Below the pieces are notes generated by a model. The model ran no database searches and was not told the DNA's origin. It saw only the letters and a list, made by a program, of their open reading frames with translations. 64,000 bases of DNA from Mesobacillus maritimus (GTDB lineage Bacteria; Bacillota; Bacilli; Bacillales; Cytobacillaceae), in NCBI RefSeq assembly GCF_019749255.1, contig NZ_JACWFH010000013.1, positions 41,480 to 105,479 of the forward strand, written 5' to 3'. Shown here one piece after another: positions 54,502-64,000 of the stretch (positions are counted from its first letter, which is position 1; each line of letters begins with the position of its first letter). Both the position numbers and the translations under genes were made by a program.

Positions 54502-55593
54502 CTACTTAACAAGTTCTTTAATCAGCTGGTGCATCCTGTTCGCAGCATCTTGTATGCCTAATCTTTTCGAAGCAGATTTCATTTCTATTAATTTTTCTCT
54601 GTTAGTTAAAATTCCATCTATTTTCTCAATAAGTTTAGGTCCTGTTAAGTCCTTCTCAAGTAATAGCTCGGCAGCCTGATGTGTGCTTAAAGCTAGCGCA
54701 TTTTTTTCTTGATGATTATCGGTAACATACGGACTTGGAATGAGGATACTTGGGATCCCTAGTGAAGTCAACTCAGCAAGCGTAGTTGCTCCTGCACGTG
54801 CAACAGTTAAATCAATCCCCGCCAGCACTTCAGGCATATTGTGGATAAATGGCTTTATGATCACATTTTCTGGATTCCCAATTAACTCTACTTCTTTCTT
54901 TACTTCTTCATAATGAACATCCCCAGTAATATATAAAACCTGATACGGTTTACTTCCCATTTCTGTCAGGCTTTTTAAGACTGCTTCATTTAAAGGCTTT
55001 GCCCCTCTACTGCCTCCAAAAATTAAAACAGCAGGTTGATTGTCTTTCAATCCGACAGACTGCCTTCCCTTTTTCCCATCTTGACCTAACACCTCAGATG
55101 CTCTAGGGTTACCAGTCATTACAACCTTATCTGCTGGGAAATACTGTCTTGCTTCTTCAAAACAGATTCCAATCCGATCAACATATCTACTTAAGAACTT
55201 GTTCGTTAATCCTGGAATACTATTTTGTTCATGAATAATGGTCGGAATGCCTAATTTAGCTGCTGCATAGACAACCGGGCCGCATACATACCCACCCGTG
55301 CCAATCACAACATCAGCATTAAATTCTTTTAGAATTCTTTTACTATCCGTAACTCCTTTTAAGAACCTGAGAACCGTTTTAATATTTTCAAAACTCAGCT
55401 TCCGTCTAAATCCTGTAATATGTATCGATTTAAAAGGAATATTTTCCCTCGGTACAATTGTGCTTTCTAGGCCCTTTTCTGTTCCTATATATAGAAATTC
55501 AGCGTTCGGATCTTTCTTTTTTATCTCTCTTATTAAAGCTAGTGCCGGATAAATATGACCTCCGGTTCCTCCACCGCTTACGACTATTTTCAT
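54502..55593 (-). CDS. murG: Peptidoglycan glycosyltransferase MurG (lipid II synthesis)
   Basis: MurG transfers GlcNAc from UDP-GlcNAc to lipid I on the inner face of the membrane. The 363-residue GT-B enzyme has the glycine loops [22 protein letters not shown] and [11 protein letters not shown], plus [11 protein letters not shown] and [13 protein letters not shown] near the sugar-nucleotide site. It is separated from spoVE by 297 bases that hold the spoVE terminator and otherwise nothing I can identify. Confidence 0.97.
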   Translation of the reverse strand: MKIVVSGGGTGGHIYPALALIREIKKKDPNAEFLYIGTEKGLESTIVPRENIPFKSIHITGFRRKLSFENIKTVLRFLKGVTDSKRILKEFNADVVIGTGGYVCGPVVYAAAKLGIPTIIHEQNSIPGLTNKFLSRYVDRIGICFEEARQYFPADKVVMTGNPRASEVLGQDGKKGRQSVGLKDNQPAVLIFGGSRGAKPLNEAVLKSLTEMGSKPYQVLYITGDVHYEEVKKEVELIGNPENVIIKPFIHNMPEVLAGIDLTVARAGATTLAELTSLGIPSILIPSPYVTDNHQEKNALALSTHQAAELLLEKDLTGPKLIEKIDGILTNREKLIEMKSASKRLGIQDAANRMHQLIKELVK

Positions 55594-55859
55594 TTTCTCA
55601 CCTCATTGAAGAGCAATTAAATACAGGAAACAAGCCAAGAAAATTTGCAAAGGAATAGCAAAGCTTCTCAGGCTATACCCTATTCTACTACATTCTAAAC
55701 TCCTAAATGGATTTTAAAATGATTGTTAATGAATTGTAACATACGCCTAGGGTACCCATTACCTAGTGGTAAAGCATTTCTTTACGACAGATTAACACCA
55801 TATAGAGCGTATGTACATTATAAAAATAATATGAACACACAAAGTAAATATACTTGATG

Positions 55860-55888
55860 AACAAAAAGAACCCTGTATCACAGGGTTA
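55860..55888 (-). terminator. Rho-independent terminator of spoVE
   Basis: AACCCTG (55869-55875) pairs with CAGGGTT (55881-55887) around five bases; the minus strand continues with CTTTTTGTT. It starts three bases after the spoVE stop. Confidence 0.85.
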
Positions 55889-55890
55889 GA

Positions 55891-56991
55891 TTAATATCTC
55901 GAATATCTGCTTACATTTAAGAGGACACCTACCGCCATTAACATCAAGGTCAGAGAAGAACCACCGTAACTTAAAAACGGTAACGTAATCCCCGTAACTG
56001 GCATTAAGCCCGTAACCACTCCAATATTGATCATCACTTGGATAGCAATCATCGCAATAATTCCCGTTGCGAGCAAACTACCGTATAAATCAGGCGCACC
56101 TAAGGCAATTCTTACCCCTCTCCATAGCAGGAGAGAAAATAGAAGCAGGACAAAGGAACCTCCGATAAAACCTAACTCCTCTGCGATAATGGCAAATATA
56201 AAGTCTGTCTGCGGCTCAGGTAGATAAAAGAATTTTTGTCTACTCTCACCTAACCCTAAGCCAAACAGCCCACCTGGACCTATTGCATAAAGAGATTGGA
56301 TCATTTGAAAACCAGTGCCTAGCGGGTCTTTCCAAGGATCTAAAAACGAGGTAATCCGATCCATTCGATAAGGGGCAGAGGCTATTAAGCCGACAAAGCC
56401 AGCGACCCCCACAAGACCTAAGTAAACAAAATGCATGATCTTCGCACCAGAGATAAAAATCATGACGACACAAGTCCCTACCATTACGGTCCCTGTACCC
56501 AAATCAGGTTGCAGCATAATAAGTGCAAAAGCTGTAAACACAAGACCTAAGGAAGGCATTAACCCTGCCTTGAACGACGTTATTTGCTTTTGTTTCTCAG
56601 ATAAAAACTTTGCAAGGAACGCAATCATCGCCAATTTCATAAACTCTGATGGTTGGACAGAAAAGGCGCCCACTCCAATCCAACTTCTAGAACCATTCCG
56701 CACATTTCCGACGCCTGGAATTAAGACGAGGACTAAAAGGACAAAGCAAACAATGAGAATAACTTTTGCCCATGTTCTCCATGTCCAATAATCAACATTC
56801 ATAATAAAGAACATCGCAATGATGCCGACAACAGCAAATAACATCTGTCTCTTAGCAAAGAAAAAGGAATCGTCAAATTTATACTCTGCCCAAATTGCAC
56901 TAGCGCTGTAGACCATCGTCATTCCTACAGCGAGTAGCGAAAAAGTAACAATTAGCAAAATAAAGTCAGGGGTTGTTTTTTTCGTTGGCAA
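55891..56991 (-). CDS. spoVE: SEDS-family peptidoglycan polymerase SpoVE
   Basis: SpoVE is a SEDS glycosyltransferase that polymerises cortex peptidoglycan with its partner SpoVD. The 366-residue protein has ten membrane helices and SEDS signatures: WIGVGAFSVQPSEFMKLA, DLGTGTVM, GLGESRQKFFYLPEPQTDFIFAI and GITLPFLSYGGSS. It closely matches B. subtilis SpoVE rather than FtsW. The start is a TTG at 56989-56991, seven bases after GAGGTG; a longer frame to 57054 lacks homology. Confidence 0.93.
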   Translation of the reverse strand: MPTKKTTPDFILLIVTFSLLAVGMTMVYSASAIWAEYKFDDSFFFAKRQMLFAVVGIIAMFFIMNVDYWTWRTWAKVILIVCFVLLVLVLIPGVGNVRNGSRSWIGVGAFSVQPSEFMKLAMIAFLAKFLSEKQKQITSFKAGLMPSLGLVFTAFALIMLQPDLGTGTVMVGTCVVMIFISGAKIMHFVYLGLVGVAGFVGLIASAPYRMDRITSFLDPWKDPLGTGFQMIQSLYAIGPGGLFGLGLGESRQKFFYLPEPQTDFIFAIIAEELGFIGGSFVLLLFSLLLWRGVRIALGAPDLYGSLLATGIIAMIAIQVMINIGVVTGLMPVTGITLPFLSYGGSSLTLMLMAVGVLLNVSRYSRY

Positions 56992-57086
56992 CTTAAAACA
57001 CCTCGGCTGATTAGATTCGGGCCTGTACGATGCTTGCCAATCTATCCAGCACAAAGCGGGTAATCGAGTGAGATCAAAGACAAGCC

Positions 57087-58439
57087 CTACTTAAGCTTAT
57101 GCACGGCTTTGATGAACATGTCTCCCCTGACCTCAAAAGTTTTATATTGGTCCCAACTTGCACAGGCAGGGGAAAGCAAAATGACGTCACCAGCATCAGA
57201 TAGGTTGAAAGCTTCAGGAACGGCTTTTTCAACATTATCGACGCGAATAATTGTTTTTATCCCTGCCTGCTTTCCTGCGTCCTCAATCTTTTGAGCTGTT
57301 TGCCCAAAGGTAACGATTCCTTTAACCCCTTCAAGGGATGGAATGAGCTCGTCAAAGCTATTGCCTCTATCAAGCCCACCAGCAAGCAAGATAACTGGTG
57401 CGTTGAAAGCGGAAAGTGCCTTTTGAGTCGCTAAGATGTTAGTGGCTTTTGAATCATTATAAAATTTTCGTCCTGAAACCTCATCAACGAATTGCAGACG
57501 ATGGCGCACTCCAGTAAATGTTTTTAGAACATGAATAATCGCTTCCTTATCGGCGCCTGCCAATCTAGCAGCCCCCACAGCCGATAAAATATTTTCTAAA
57601 TTATGCTCACCTGGAAGGGCAATATCATCTAAAGAAATAATTTTTTCCTGATTGAAAAATATCCACCTATCTTCCACAAAGACCCCATTTTCAAGAGGTT
57701 TCTTTGTAGAAAATGGGATAATTTTTGCCTTTGATCCGCGTGCAATCTCCATAATTCCTTCTTGGTCCGCATTGCAGATAAAGTAATCATCTTCTTGCTG
57801 ATTTTCAGTAATTCTGGCCTTTGCTTGATGATATTCCTCGAGTGTGCCATGGTAATCGAGATGGGCACTATATAAATTCGTAATAATTGCAATTTTAGGG
57901 CGGAAAGAAGAAATCCCCATTAGCTGAAAGGAGGATAATTCAATGACAATATTATCGTCTTTGCTTGCCTCCTGAGCAACACTGGAAGCTACCGTTCCGA
58001 TATTCCCAGCAATTAGTGGATTTCTTCCTCCTCCTTTTAACATTTCAAATATCAATGTAGTGGTTGTTGTCTTTCCATTTGTCCCTGTGATTCCGATAAA
58101 CGGTGCTTCAGAAATTTGATAAGCAAGTTCCACTTCTGTAATAATCGGGATTTGCTTCTCGACTGCCTTCATAATCATGGGATTTTGATATGGGATACCT
58201 GGGTTCTTTACGACTAATTCAAACCCATCTTCCATAAGTTCAACAGGGTGGCCACCGCAAACAACCTTTATCCCCTGCTCAAGCAGACTTTGGGCCTCTG
58301 GATTTTCTGATAAAGGTTTACTATCGTTAACTGTCACAAATGCACCCAGCTTATGCAACAGTGCAGCTGCACTGACACCGCTTTTCGCTAGTCCGAGAAC
58401 GAGTATCTTCTTATGTTTGTAAAAACGAACCTGTTTCAC
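57087..58439 (-). CDS. murD: UDP-N-acetylmuramoylalanine-D-glutamate ligase
   Basis: MurD adds D-glutamate to UDP-MurNAc-L-Ala. The 450-residue Mur ligase has N-terminal [11 protein letters not shown], the ATP loop [31 protein letters not shown] and YNDSKATN. The start is a GTG at 58437-58439, directly following the mraY stop, with the Shine-Dalgarno (GAGGTG) inside mraY. Confidence 0.97.
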   Translation of the reverse strand: MKQVRFYKHKKILVLGLAKSGVSAAALLHKLGAFVTVNDSKPLSENPEAQSLLEQGIKVVCGGHPVELMEDGFELVVKNPGIPYQNPMIMKAVEKQIPIITEVELAYQISEAPFIGITGTNGKTTTTTLIFEMLKGGGRNPLIAGNIGTVASSVAQEASKDDNIVIELSSFQLMGISSFRPKIAIITNLYSAHLDYHGTLEEYHQAKARITENQQEDDYFICNADQEGIMEIARGSKAKIIPFSTKKPLENGVFVEDRWIFFNQEKIISLDDIALPGEHNLENILSAVGAARLAGADKEAIIHVLKTFTGVRHRLQFVDEVSGRKFYNDSKATNILATQKALSAFNAPVILLAGGLDRGNSFDELIPSLEGVKGIVTFGQTAQKIEDAGKQAGIKTIIRVDNVEKAVPEAFNLSDAGDVILLSPACASWDQYKTFEVRGDMFIKAVHKLK

Positions 58440-59414
58440 TTATATCCACACCTCAATATAGATACCAATAATGGCGAATAGGAGACCTACAGTCCAAAAC
58501 GTGACAACAACACGCCATTCGGACCAACCGAGAAGCTCATAATGGTGATGGAGCGGACTCATTCTGAAAATTCTCTTCCCTGTCGTTTTAAAAGAAATGA
58601 CCTGAAGAATAACCGAGAGAGTTTCGACGACGAATACCCCACCAATAATAATTAATAAAAACTCTAACTTTGTTAATATCGCGATTGTGGCAATCGCTCC
58701 TCCAAGTGCCAAGGAACCTGTATCACCCATGAATACCTTGGCTGGGTGAGCATTAAAAACTAGAAAACCTAAGACCGCTCCCACAACGGCAACAGAAAAG
58801 ATTGATACTTCAAATAGGGACTGGTTCCACGCAAGGACAGCAAAAGCACCAAAAGCAATTGCGGCAGTACCTGAAACAAGACCATCTAGACCATCTGTAA
58901 GATTGACTGCATTCGAAAAACCAACCATCCAAAAAATGACAAGTAATACATAACCCCACCCAAGATCAAACGATATATCTGTGAGCGGAATCGAAATCAC
59001 CGTTGAGAAATTACTCTGTTGAAAAATCACATAAAAAATGACCGAAACCACGATTTGTCCAAGTAATTTTTGTTTGGAGGTTAATCCAAGATTACGCTTC
59101 ATGACAACCTTAATAAAATCATCTAAAAACCCTAACAAACCAAATCCAAGTGTTACAAATAACAAAAGAAAAGTTTCTACAGTCAGACTTGAAAACTTCT
59201 GAGTCATGACAATCGTTGTTACAACGATAGACAATAGAATCATTAATCCACCCATAGTTGGAGTCCCAGTCTTTTTTTGATGAGACTTCGGTCCTTCCTC
59301 ACGGATGCTCTGACCAAATTTTAATCTTCTTAAGAACGGAATAAACACTGGAGAAAGGATAACCGTTATTAAAAAGCTCAATAAAATGGTAAATAAAATG
59401 ACCTGCTCCAGCAT
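58440..59414 (-). CDS. mraY: Phospho-N-acetylmuramoyl-pentapeptide transferase
   Basis: MraY transfers phospho-MurNAc-pentapeptide to undecaprenyl phosphate, forming lipid I. The 324-residue, ten-helix protein has GTPTMGG near the start, the catalytic [34 protein letters not shown] and the C-terminal HHHYELLGW motif. It abuts murD and lies about 150 bases after murE. Confidence 0.98.
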   Translation of the reverse strand: MLEQVILFTILLSFLITVILSPVFIPFLRRLKFGQSIREEGPKSHQKKTGTPTMGGLMILLSIVVTTIVMTQKFSSLTVETFLLLFVTLGFGLLGFLDDFIKVVMKRNLGLTSKQKLLGQIVVSVIFYVIFQQSNFSTVISIPLTDISFDLGWGYVLLVIFWMVGFSNAVNLTDGLDGLVSGTAAIAFGAFAVLAWNQSLFEVSIFSVAVVGAVLGFLVFNAHPAKVFMGDTGSLALGGAIATIAILTKLEFLLIIIGGVFVVETLSVILQVISFKTTGKRIFRMSPLHHHYELLGWSEWRVVVTFWTVGLLFAIIGIYIEVWI

Positions 59415-59565
59415 TTTATTCCCCCCTTTCTTCTGGGCTGCTGATAGCAGACCTGTTCTTCATACACGGCAAAGAGCCTGTTTCCTTCATACCGTTCCTC
59501 TTTTGAAACACAAAATTAGTTGTATATAGCGTGCTTTGTATCATTTTATTGTCCATCACTTTATT

Positions 59566-61035
59566 CTATTGTTCCTTTCTCTGCTTTATTGCTTTAAATG
59601 CAATTTCTCTATCATCAAAATCAAAAATTTCCTTGCCGATTTGCTGATACGTCTCATGCCCTTTTCCGGCAATTAAAATAACATCCCCATCTTTAGCTTG
59701 CTCAACAGCATAGCGAATCGCTTCTTCTCGGTCTGTAATTTTGGTATAGTTTTCCCCTTTGACCCCTTCTTCCATATCTTCAAGGATTCGTTCAGGGTCT
59801 TCACTTCGTGGGTTATCTGAAGTAAAAATAGCATCAGTCGCATGTTCACAAGCTATCTTCGCCATCAGAGGACGTTTAGTACGATCACGGTCACCCCCAC
59901 AACCAACAACAACAAAAATGCGTTTTTGAGCAAATTGGCGAACTGTGTTTAATACATTCTCAAGACTGTCTGGAGTATGAGCATAATCTACGATTACCGA
60001 AAAGCCTTGACCTGCATCTACTGGTTCAAATCGGCCTGACACACCTTTTACCTTTTCTACCGATAAAATAATGCTAGCAAGTGGTAACCCTGAAACCAAC
60101 GCTGCACCAATCGCTGCAAGAACGTTATACACACTAAATTTTCCAATTAGTTGGATGTTCACTTTGTGAACTCCAAATGGGCTAACAAGGTCAAACGAAG
60201 TTCCACTTGCTGACATTTGCACATTTTTCGCTTGTAGATCAGCCTTATTATCAATTCCATAAGTGAAGGGAATTGCAGCCGTACTACGCTCGTACTCAGC
60301 ACTAGTTGGATCATCCGCATTAAGGACGGCATATTTGGGCTTTTTGAGGTTAAAGCTGTTCCCTAATTGAGAAAAAAGGAGCCCCTTTGCCTTTTTATAT
60401 TCTTCCATTGTTTTATGGTAATCAAGGTGGTCCTGGGTTAGATTTGTAAACACAGCAACATCATAATCTGTCCCATGAACCCTCCCATGGACAAGGGCAT
60501 GCGAAGACACTTCCATTACCGTTGTCTCTACTTTTTCATCAACCATCTTTTTAAGTGTTTTTTGCAAAGTTAAACTTTCAGGTGTTGTATTTTTAACCTC
60601 AAAGGTTTGGTCGCCAACTTTTGTATACATAGTTCCAATTAAACCCGTTTTTTGTCCTGCATCAGCAAAAATCTTCTCTACCAGATGACTTGTTGTTGTT
60701 TTACCGTTTGTTCCCGTTATCCCAATCATGTGAAGCTTATGACTCGGTTGTTCATAGAAAGCATCCGCAAGAATAGCCATTGCCCTTGATGTATCTTTCA
60801 CAACAATGACAGGCACATTTATGTCTAAGTTTCTTTCTGCAAGGACGGCAACTGCACCGTTTTCGACTGCAGACTTCGCAAAGTCATGGCCATCGACTGT
60901 ATACCCTTTAACACAGATAAATAAGCTTCCTTGTATTACTTTCCTATTATCATTTTCAACGGAAGTAATTTCAGGGTTTTCTTCAGTAAAGTTACCGAAT
61001 GTACCCAATGAATCCAGTAGCTTATGTAGTTTCAT
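59566..61035 (-). CDS. murE: UDP-MurNAc-tripeptide synthetase, meso-diaminopimelate type
   Basis: MurE adds the third stem amino acid. The 489-residue Mur ligase has the ATP loop [29 protein letters not shown] and the C-terminal substrate motif DNPRSEDP, which specifies meso-diaminopimelate rather than lysine. The ATG at 61035 follows AGAGGA and gives [10 protein letters not shown]; the longer frame to 61080 lacks a ribosome-binding site. The 429-base gap to spoVD contains the spoVD terminator; I see no gene or clear promoter in it. Confidence 0.97.
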   Translation of the reverse strand: MKLHKLLDSLGTFGNFTEENPEITSVENDNRKVIQGSLFICVKGYTVDGHDFAKSAVENGAVAVLAERNLDINVPVIVVKDTSRAMAILADAFYEQPSHKLHMIGITGTNGKTTTSHLVEKIFADAGQKTGLIGTMYTKVGDQTFEVKNTTPESLTLQKTLKKMVDEKVETTVMEVSSHALVHGRVHGTDYDVAVFTNLTQDHLDYHKTMEEYKKAKGLLFSQLGNSFNLKKPKYAVLNADDPTSAEYERSTAAIPFTYGIDNKADLQAKNVQMSASGTSFDLVSPFGVHKVNIQLIGKFSVYNVLAAIGAALVSGLPLASIILSVEKVKGVSGRFEPVDAGQGFSVIVDYAHTPDSLENVLNTVRQFAQKRIFVVVGCGGDRDRTKRPLMAKIACEHATDAIFTSDNPRSEDPERILEDMEEGVKGENYTKITDREEAIRYAVEQAKDGDVILIAGKGHETYQQIGKEIFDFDDREIAFKAIKQRKEQ

Positions 61036-61380
61036 ACTATCAAATCCTCTCAAACAACATGCAATTTTCTCTCCATACATCAGTTTTTCCTTTTATAACT
61101 CAAGGGGATAAGGTGGCAATTTGGCCACACGTATCTCTTTTCACCTCTGATGGAAGCATCACTTTATTTTACATGATTAGGTTAAATTTAGCTATCATCT
61201 CATTATAAGTACCTTTGATCCTCAGCCTCGGTTGTTTTATAGGAAAATAGGTCTAGTAAGTCTATCTTTCTTTACAATATCAGGTATAGAAATGAGAAAA
61301 AAGTATTCACGAGCAGTAACATTAGGTGTTCTGCTTAAGATTGGATGATTTTAATAACATTTTTTCGAAAATAGTCTTGT

Positions 61381-61420
61381 ATAAAAAATAGGCCGCGAAG
61401 TATGAAGATATTCGCCGCCC
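61381..61420 (-). terminator. Rho-independent terminator of spoVD
   Basis: GGCCGCGAA (61391-61399) pairs with TTCGCCGCC (61411-61419) with one mismatch, followed by a T-run on the minus strand, about 45 bases after the spoVD stop. It would isolate spoVD from murE, so murE needs its own promoter or readthrough. Confidence 0.8.
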
Positions 61421-61464
61421 ATTCCTTTATTTTCTTAGTTCGTTTAGTTTTTGTTGGGTAGACC

Positions 61465-63381
61465 TTATTCCTCTCCTAGATAGATTCTTATCGTGGAGCC
61501 TTCTTTCACCTTTACACCTGCAGACGGAGATTGTTTGACCACTGTATCTCCCTCACCACTAGTATCAATTTTTAAATTTACGAGCATCTCACGAATTTCC
61601 TTTTTAGATTGTCCCACTAGGTCTGGCACTTCAATCATCGGGGTGTCTAGCCAGGTAAGTTCTTTTTCGACCTGCTCTTTCCTTGGTTCAACCTCCAAGG
61701 CATGCAGACTACTTTCCATGATATTCCCTACAATTGGAGCTGCAACCACACCTCCAAATTGAACAGTACCTTTTGGATTATCGACCGCAACATAAATAAC
61801 TAACTCTGGATCATCCGCGGGAGCAAACCCAATAAATGAGACAATATAGTTATTTTCTAAGTACCTTCCCCCTTGTGCCTTTTGCGCTGTACCCGTCTTT
61901 CCTCCAACACGATATGATTCAACGAAAGCACCTTTTCCGGAGCCTTGCGCTACTACGGTCTCCAGAGCACGTCTAATTTCTTTAGAAGTTTCCTCGGAAA
62001 TGACTTTTCTTTTTGCCTCTGGAGACTTTTGCATAACCACTTCTCCTGTCGTTGGGTTAACAAGCTCCTTCGCAATATATGGAGTATACAGTGTCCCGCC
62101 ATTCACGGCTGCAGAAACAGCAGCCACCTGCTGAATTGGTGTAACCGAAACACCCTGCCCAAACGCAGTGGTTGCCTGCTCAAGCGGGCCTACTCTAGCT
62201 AGATTAAAAAGAATTCCCGCCGACTCTCCTTGAAGATCTATTCCCGTCTTTTCTCCAAATCCAAACCCATGAACATATTTGAATAACGTTTCTTTCCCTA
62301 GTCTCTCTCCGAGCTCAACAAAGCCCGGGTTACAAGAGTTCTGAACCACTTCTAGGAAGGTTTGACTTCCATGTCCTCCAGATTTCCAACAATGAATTCT
62401 CGTTCCTGCTACTTCAATATGCCCCGGGTCATGAAAATTGTCCTTATCCAAATCAACTTTGCCTTCTTCTAAAGCCGCTGCCAAGGTAATAATTTTGAAA
62501 GTTGAACCAGGTTCATACGTACTCCATATTGGTAAGTTCCGATTATATACATCTGGTGAAACTGTCTGAAAATTGGCTGGATCAAAATTAGGTCTACTCG
62601 ACATGCCAAGAATTTCACCGTTATTTGGATTCATCGCAATCGCAACGATTCCATCAGGATTATACTTTGCCTCGGCAATATCTAATTCACGCTCGATAAT
62701 CGTTTGGACCTTACTATCAATTGTTAGTTTTAAGTCAAGCCCATCTTTTGGCGGTTCATAGTCATCTGCCATATCTTCCATCCGCTGTCCTTTTGCATTC
62801 GCGTAAAATTGGACAGAGCCTTGCTCGCCTTTTAGTTCTTCGTCATAATATAATTCAAGTCCCATTAAGCCTTGATTGTCAATGCCAGCAAACCCAAGGA
62901 CGTGTGATAAATAGTCACCAAACGGATAATGCCGCTTAGAATCCTCGCCAATATAGATTCCTTTCAAGTTTAGGGCCCTGACTTCTTTTGCTTTTTCATG
63001 AGAGATTTTTCTCGCCTCATTGATCCTTACGATGGATTCACCTTTGGTGATGTATTGATAAACTTTTTCTGTCTTAATGTTTAATACAGGCGCAAGTTTT
63101 TTTGCTGTCTCGTCCGGATTTTCGATTTGTCTTGGTACCACCCAAACCGTCGGTGCACTAATATTCGTTGCTAAAGCCACACCATTTCGGTCAACGATTT
63201 CTCCACGCTTGGGCTCAAAAGGAATATTCCGACTCCAAGAACTTTTCGCTTTATCCGTTAGCCAATCCCCCATAAAAAACTGTACATATCCAAGCCTCAC
63301 ATCAATAATGAAAAAAACGAGAATCCCTACAACAAGAGTAAAGGCTAGCCTCTTCCTAACCGTCACATTAGATACACGCAT
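61465..63381 (-). CDS. spoVD: Sporulation-specific class B penicillin-binding protein SpoVD
   Basis: SpoVD is the transpeptidase for spore cortex peptidoglycan and works with SpoVE. The 638 residues comprise a short cytoplasmic N-terminus, a membrane anchor (about 12-32), a PBP dimerisation domain, the transpeptidase domain (STFK with Ser293, SCN at 349-351, KTGT at 495-498) and one C-terminal PASTA domain from about 582. Two cysteines, one in RIHCWK and one in SCN, fit the redox control known for B. subtilis SpoVD. A sigma-E type promoter lies upstream. It is not the vegetative PbpB. Confidence 0.94.
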   Translation of the reverse strand: MRVSNVTVRKRLAFTLVVGILVFFIIDVRLGYVQFFMGDWLTDKAKSSWSRNIPFEPKRGEIVDRNGVALATNISAPTVWVVPRQIENPDETAKKLAPVLNIKTEKVYQYITKGESIVRINEARKISHEKAKEVRALNLKGIYIGEDSKRHYPFGDYLSHVLGFAGIDNQGLMGLELYYDEELKGEQGSVQFYANAKGQRMEDMADDYEPPKDGLDLKLTIDSKVQTIIERELDIAEAKYNPDGIVAIAMNPNNGEILGMSSRPNFDPANFQTVSPDVYNRNLPIWSTYEPGSTFKIITLAAALEEGKVDLDKDNFHDPGHIEVAGTRIHCWKSGGHGSQTFLEVVQNSCNPGFVELGERLGKETLFKYVHGFGFGEKTGIDLQGESAGILFNLARVGPLEQATTAFGQGVSVTPIQQVAAVSAAVNGGTLYTPYIAKELVNPTTGEVVMQKSPEAKRKVISEETSKEIRRALETVVAQGSGKGAFVESYRVGGKTGTAQKAQGGRYLENNYIVSFIGFAPADDPELVIYVAVDNPKGTVQFGGVVAAPIVGNIMESSLHALEVEPRKEQVEKELTWLDTPMIEVPDLVGQSKKEIREMLVNLKIDTSGEGDTVVKQSPSAGVKVKEGSTIRIYLGEE

Positions 63382-63458
63382 TTAACAAACATCCTCCTTC
63401 AATACCCCCTAACAAACAGCCCGTAAGCCACGACCATCCTAGGTAAACTGCTTGTTCA

Positions 63459-63487
63459 AATATATGCTTGTACAAAAACCAATATAA
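63459..63487 (-). promoter_or_regulatory. Sigma-E type promoter of spoVD
   Basis: On the minus strand TTATATT (63481-63487) is followed after exactly 14 bases by CATATATT (63459-63466). This matches the sigma-E pattern KMATATW-N14-CATACANT with one deviation in each box. B. subtilis spoVD is under sigma-E. Confidence 0.75.
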
Positions 63488-63493
63488 CCACTA

Positions 63494-63614
63494 AAGCGGA
63501 AGCGGCTTGATTAAACCCGACTGGCATGAGACGAGCCTGAATAGAAGGCGTTCTTTGCCTTCAATTCAGGAATGGCATATGACGAGCAGAGGGGTTAGAA
63601 GCTGAGCTGGAGCT
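63494..63614. repeat. About 120-bp imperfect palindromic element upstream of spoVD
   Basis: An inner hairpin (CCTGAATAGAAGGC at about 63536-63549 with GCCTTCAATTCAGG at about 63557-63570) is flanked by outer partial arms (AGCGGAAGCGGCT on the left, AGCTGAGCTGGAGCT on the right). It directly abuts the spoVD promoter. It resembles, from memory, dispersed intergenic repeats of other Bacillaceae. The flanking 63615-63665 shows nothing else. Confidence 0.65.
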
Positions 63615-63665
63615 CATTGATATAACACCGCGGCGTCATGATTCCCGACTTAAAAGACATTCACA

Positions 63666-63860
63666 ACGTTGGGCATCAAGGCTTTTCCTCGGTTACCATA
63701 CTCCTATTTCATCACTACTATCGGCACTGAGCCGCCTTCTCGTTTCCCTTACTCCAACCTTTTTCATTACTATCGTCACTGAGACACACTTTCGATTTCC
63801 ATACTTCAACCTTTTTCATTACTTTGGGCACTGAGTTGACCTCTCTATTCCCATACCCCA
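63666..63860. repeat. Tandem array C: degenerate 52-bp units upstream of spoVD
   Basis: The block ending GGCACTGAG or GTCACTGAG recurs at 63722, 63774 and 63826, exactly 52 bp apart, and CTTTCGATTTCCATAC (63789) recurs as CTCTCTATTCCCATAC (63841), again 52 bp on. A further weak copy is at about 63670 with a one-base shift. CAACCTTTTTCATTAC is shared between two units. The third unit carries TTTGGGCAC, the core of array B. Confidence 0.82.
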
Positions 63861-63923
63861 ATGCTAGGTCTTAGTATTGAATTAGGTGCCGGTATTAGGA
63901 GAGGATGGGAAAAAGGATTGTTA

Positions 63924-64000
63924 GAGATTCCAGCGTGCCCAAAATAAGGAGAGCATCATGCAAAAGGGAACGGTGGAGATTCCAGCGTGCCCAAAATAAG
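63924..64000. repeat. Tandem array D: 52-bp repeat at the right edge, inverted relative to C
   Basis: GAGATTCCAGCGTGCCC begins at 63924 and again at 63976, exactly 52 bp apart, and each copy continues AAAATAAG. The reverse complement contains TTTTGGGCAC. The array runs off the window, so the copy number is unknown. A related GGTGCC lies at 63885-63890, slightly out of register. Confidence 0.8.

Noticed and set aside
55891..56991. FtsW instead of SpoVE
   Set aside because: The sequence and the position between murD and murG match B. subtilis SpoVE; Bacillus ftsW lies elsewhere.
61465..63381. PbpB (vegetative PBP2B) instead of SpoVD
   Set aside because: A single C-terminal PASTA domain, a sigma-E promoter and position directly upstream of murE fit SpoVD; PbpB would be the next gene to the right.

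Overview
The window is a low-GC chromosomal segment of an endospore-forming Bacillaceae bacterium (Bacillus sensu lato; I cannot fix the genus). Nearly every gene has a recognisable Bacillus subtilis counterpart, and the order matches the B. subtilis spoVD-to-yloV region, read here mostly on the minus strand. Spore formation is shown by spoVD, spoVE, spoIIGA, sigE, sigG and spoVM. I see no rRNA, tRNA, phage, transposase or CRISPR array. The accessory content lies in the intergenic DNA.

Layout from right to left, which is the direction of transcription. (1) 63.4-50.7 kb: the dcw cell-wall and division cluster spoVD, murE, mraY, murD, spoVE, murG, murB, divIB, ylxW, ylxX, sbp. (2) 50.6-48.1 kb: ftsA-ftsZ behind a good sigma-H promoter. 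(3) 47.7-45.1 kb: spoIIGA-sigE behind a promoter with the unusual 22-bp spacing, then sigG behind a sigma-F type promoter. (4) 44.9-40.7 kb: ylmC, ylmD, ylmE, sepF, ylmG, ylmH, divIVA. The ylmA found between sigG and ylmC in B. subtilis is absent. (5) 40.7-37.6 kb: ileS with a T-box leader. (6) 36.6-34.9 kb: a DksA-like gene, lspA and an RluD-type gene. (7) 34.9-22.9 kb: the complete pyrimidine operon pyrR, P, B, C, carA, carB, K, D, F, E, with a promoter and three PyrR-controlled attenuators. (8) 20.7-22.4 kb: rqcH, convergent with the pyr operon. (9) 20.6-2.2 kb: yloB, yloC, remA, gmk, rpoZ, coaBC, priA, def, fmt, rsmB, rlmN, prpC, prkC, rsgA, rpe, thiN, spoVM. (10) 1.8 kb: rpmB on the plus strand, divergent from yloU-fakA; fakA runs off the left edge.

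The genes fall into a few programmes: septum and peptidoglycan synthesis, the sporulation sigma cascade that reuses it, UMP biosynthesis under one RNA-binding regulator, and a housekeeping group for translation start, rRNA modification, ribosome maturation and PASTA-kinase signalling. Several reading frames need TTG or GTG starts, chosen here from the Shine-Dalgarno position and the family N-terminus.

The most unusual signal is in the gaps. Four tandem arrays (A 22553-22913, B 36897-37556, C about 63666-63860, D 63924-64000 running off the edge) have different sequences but the same period of exactly 52 bp, about five helical turns. B, C and D share a TTTGGGCAC core. A and B both carry a short dyad with its arms 25 nt apart. 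C and D lie in opposite orientation. I know of no description of this set. Separate imperfect-palindrome elements occur at 15543-15671 (with fragments at 32510-32563 and 42155-42218), 63494-63614 and 4690-4844.
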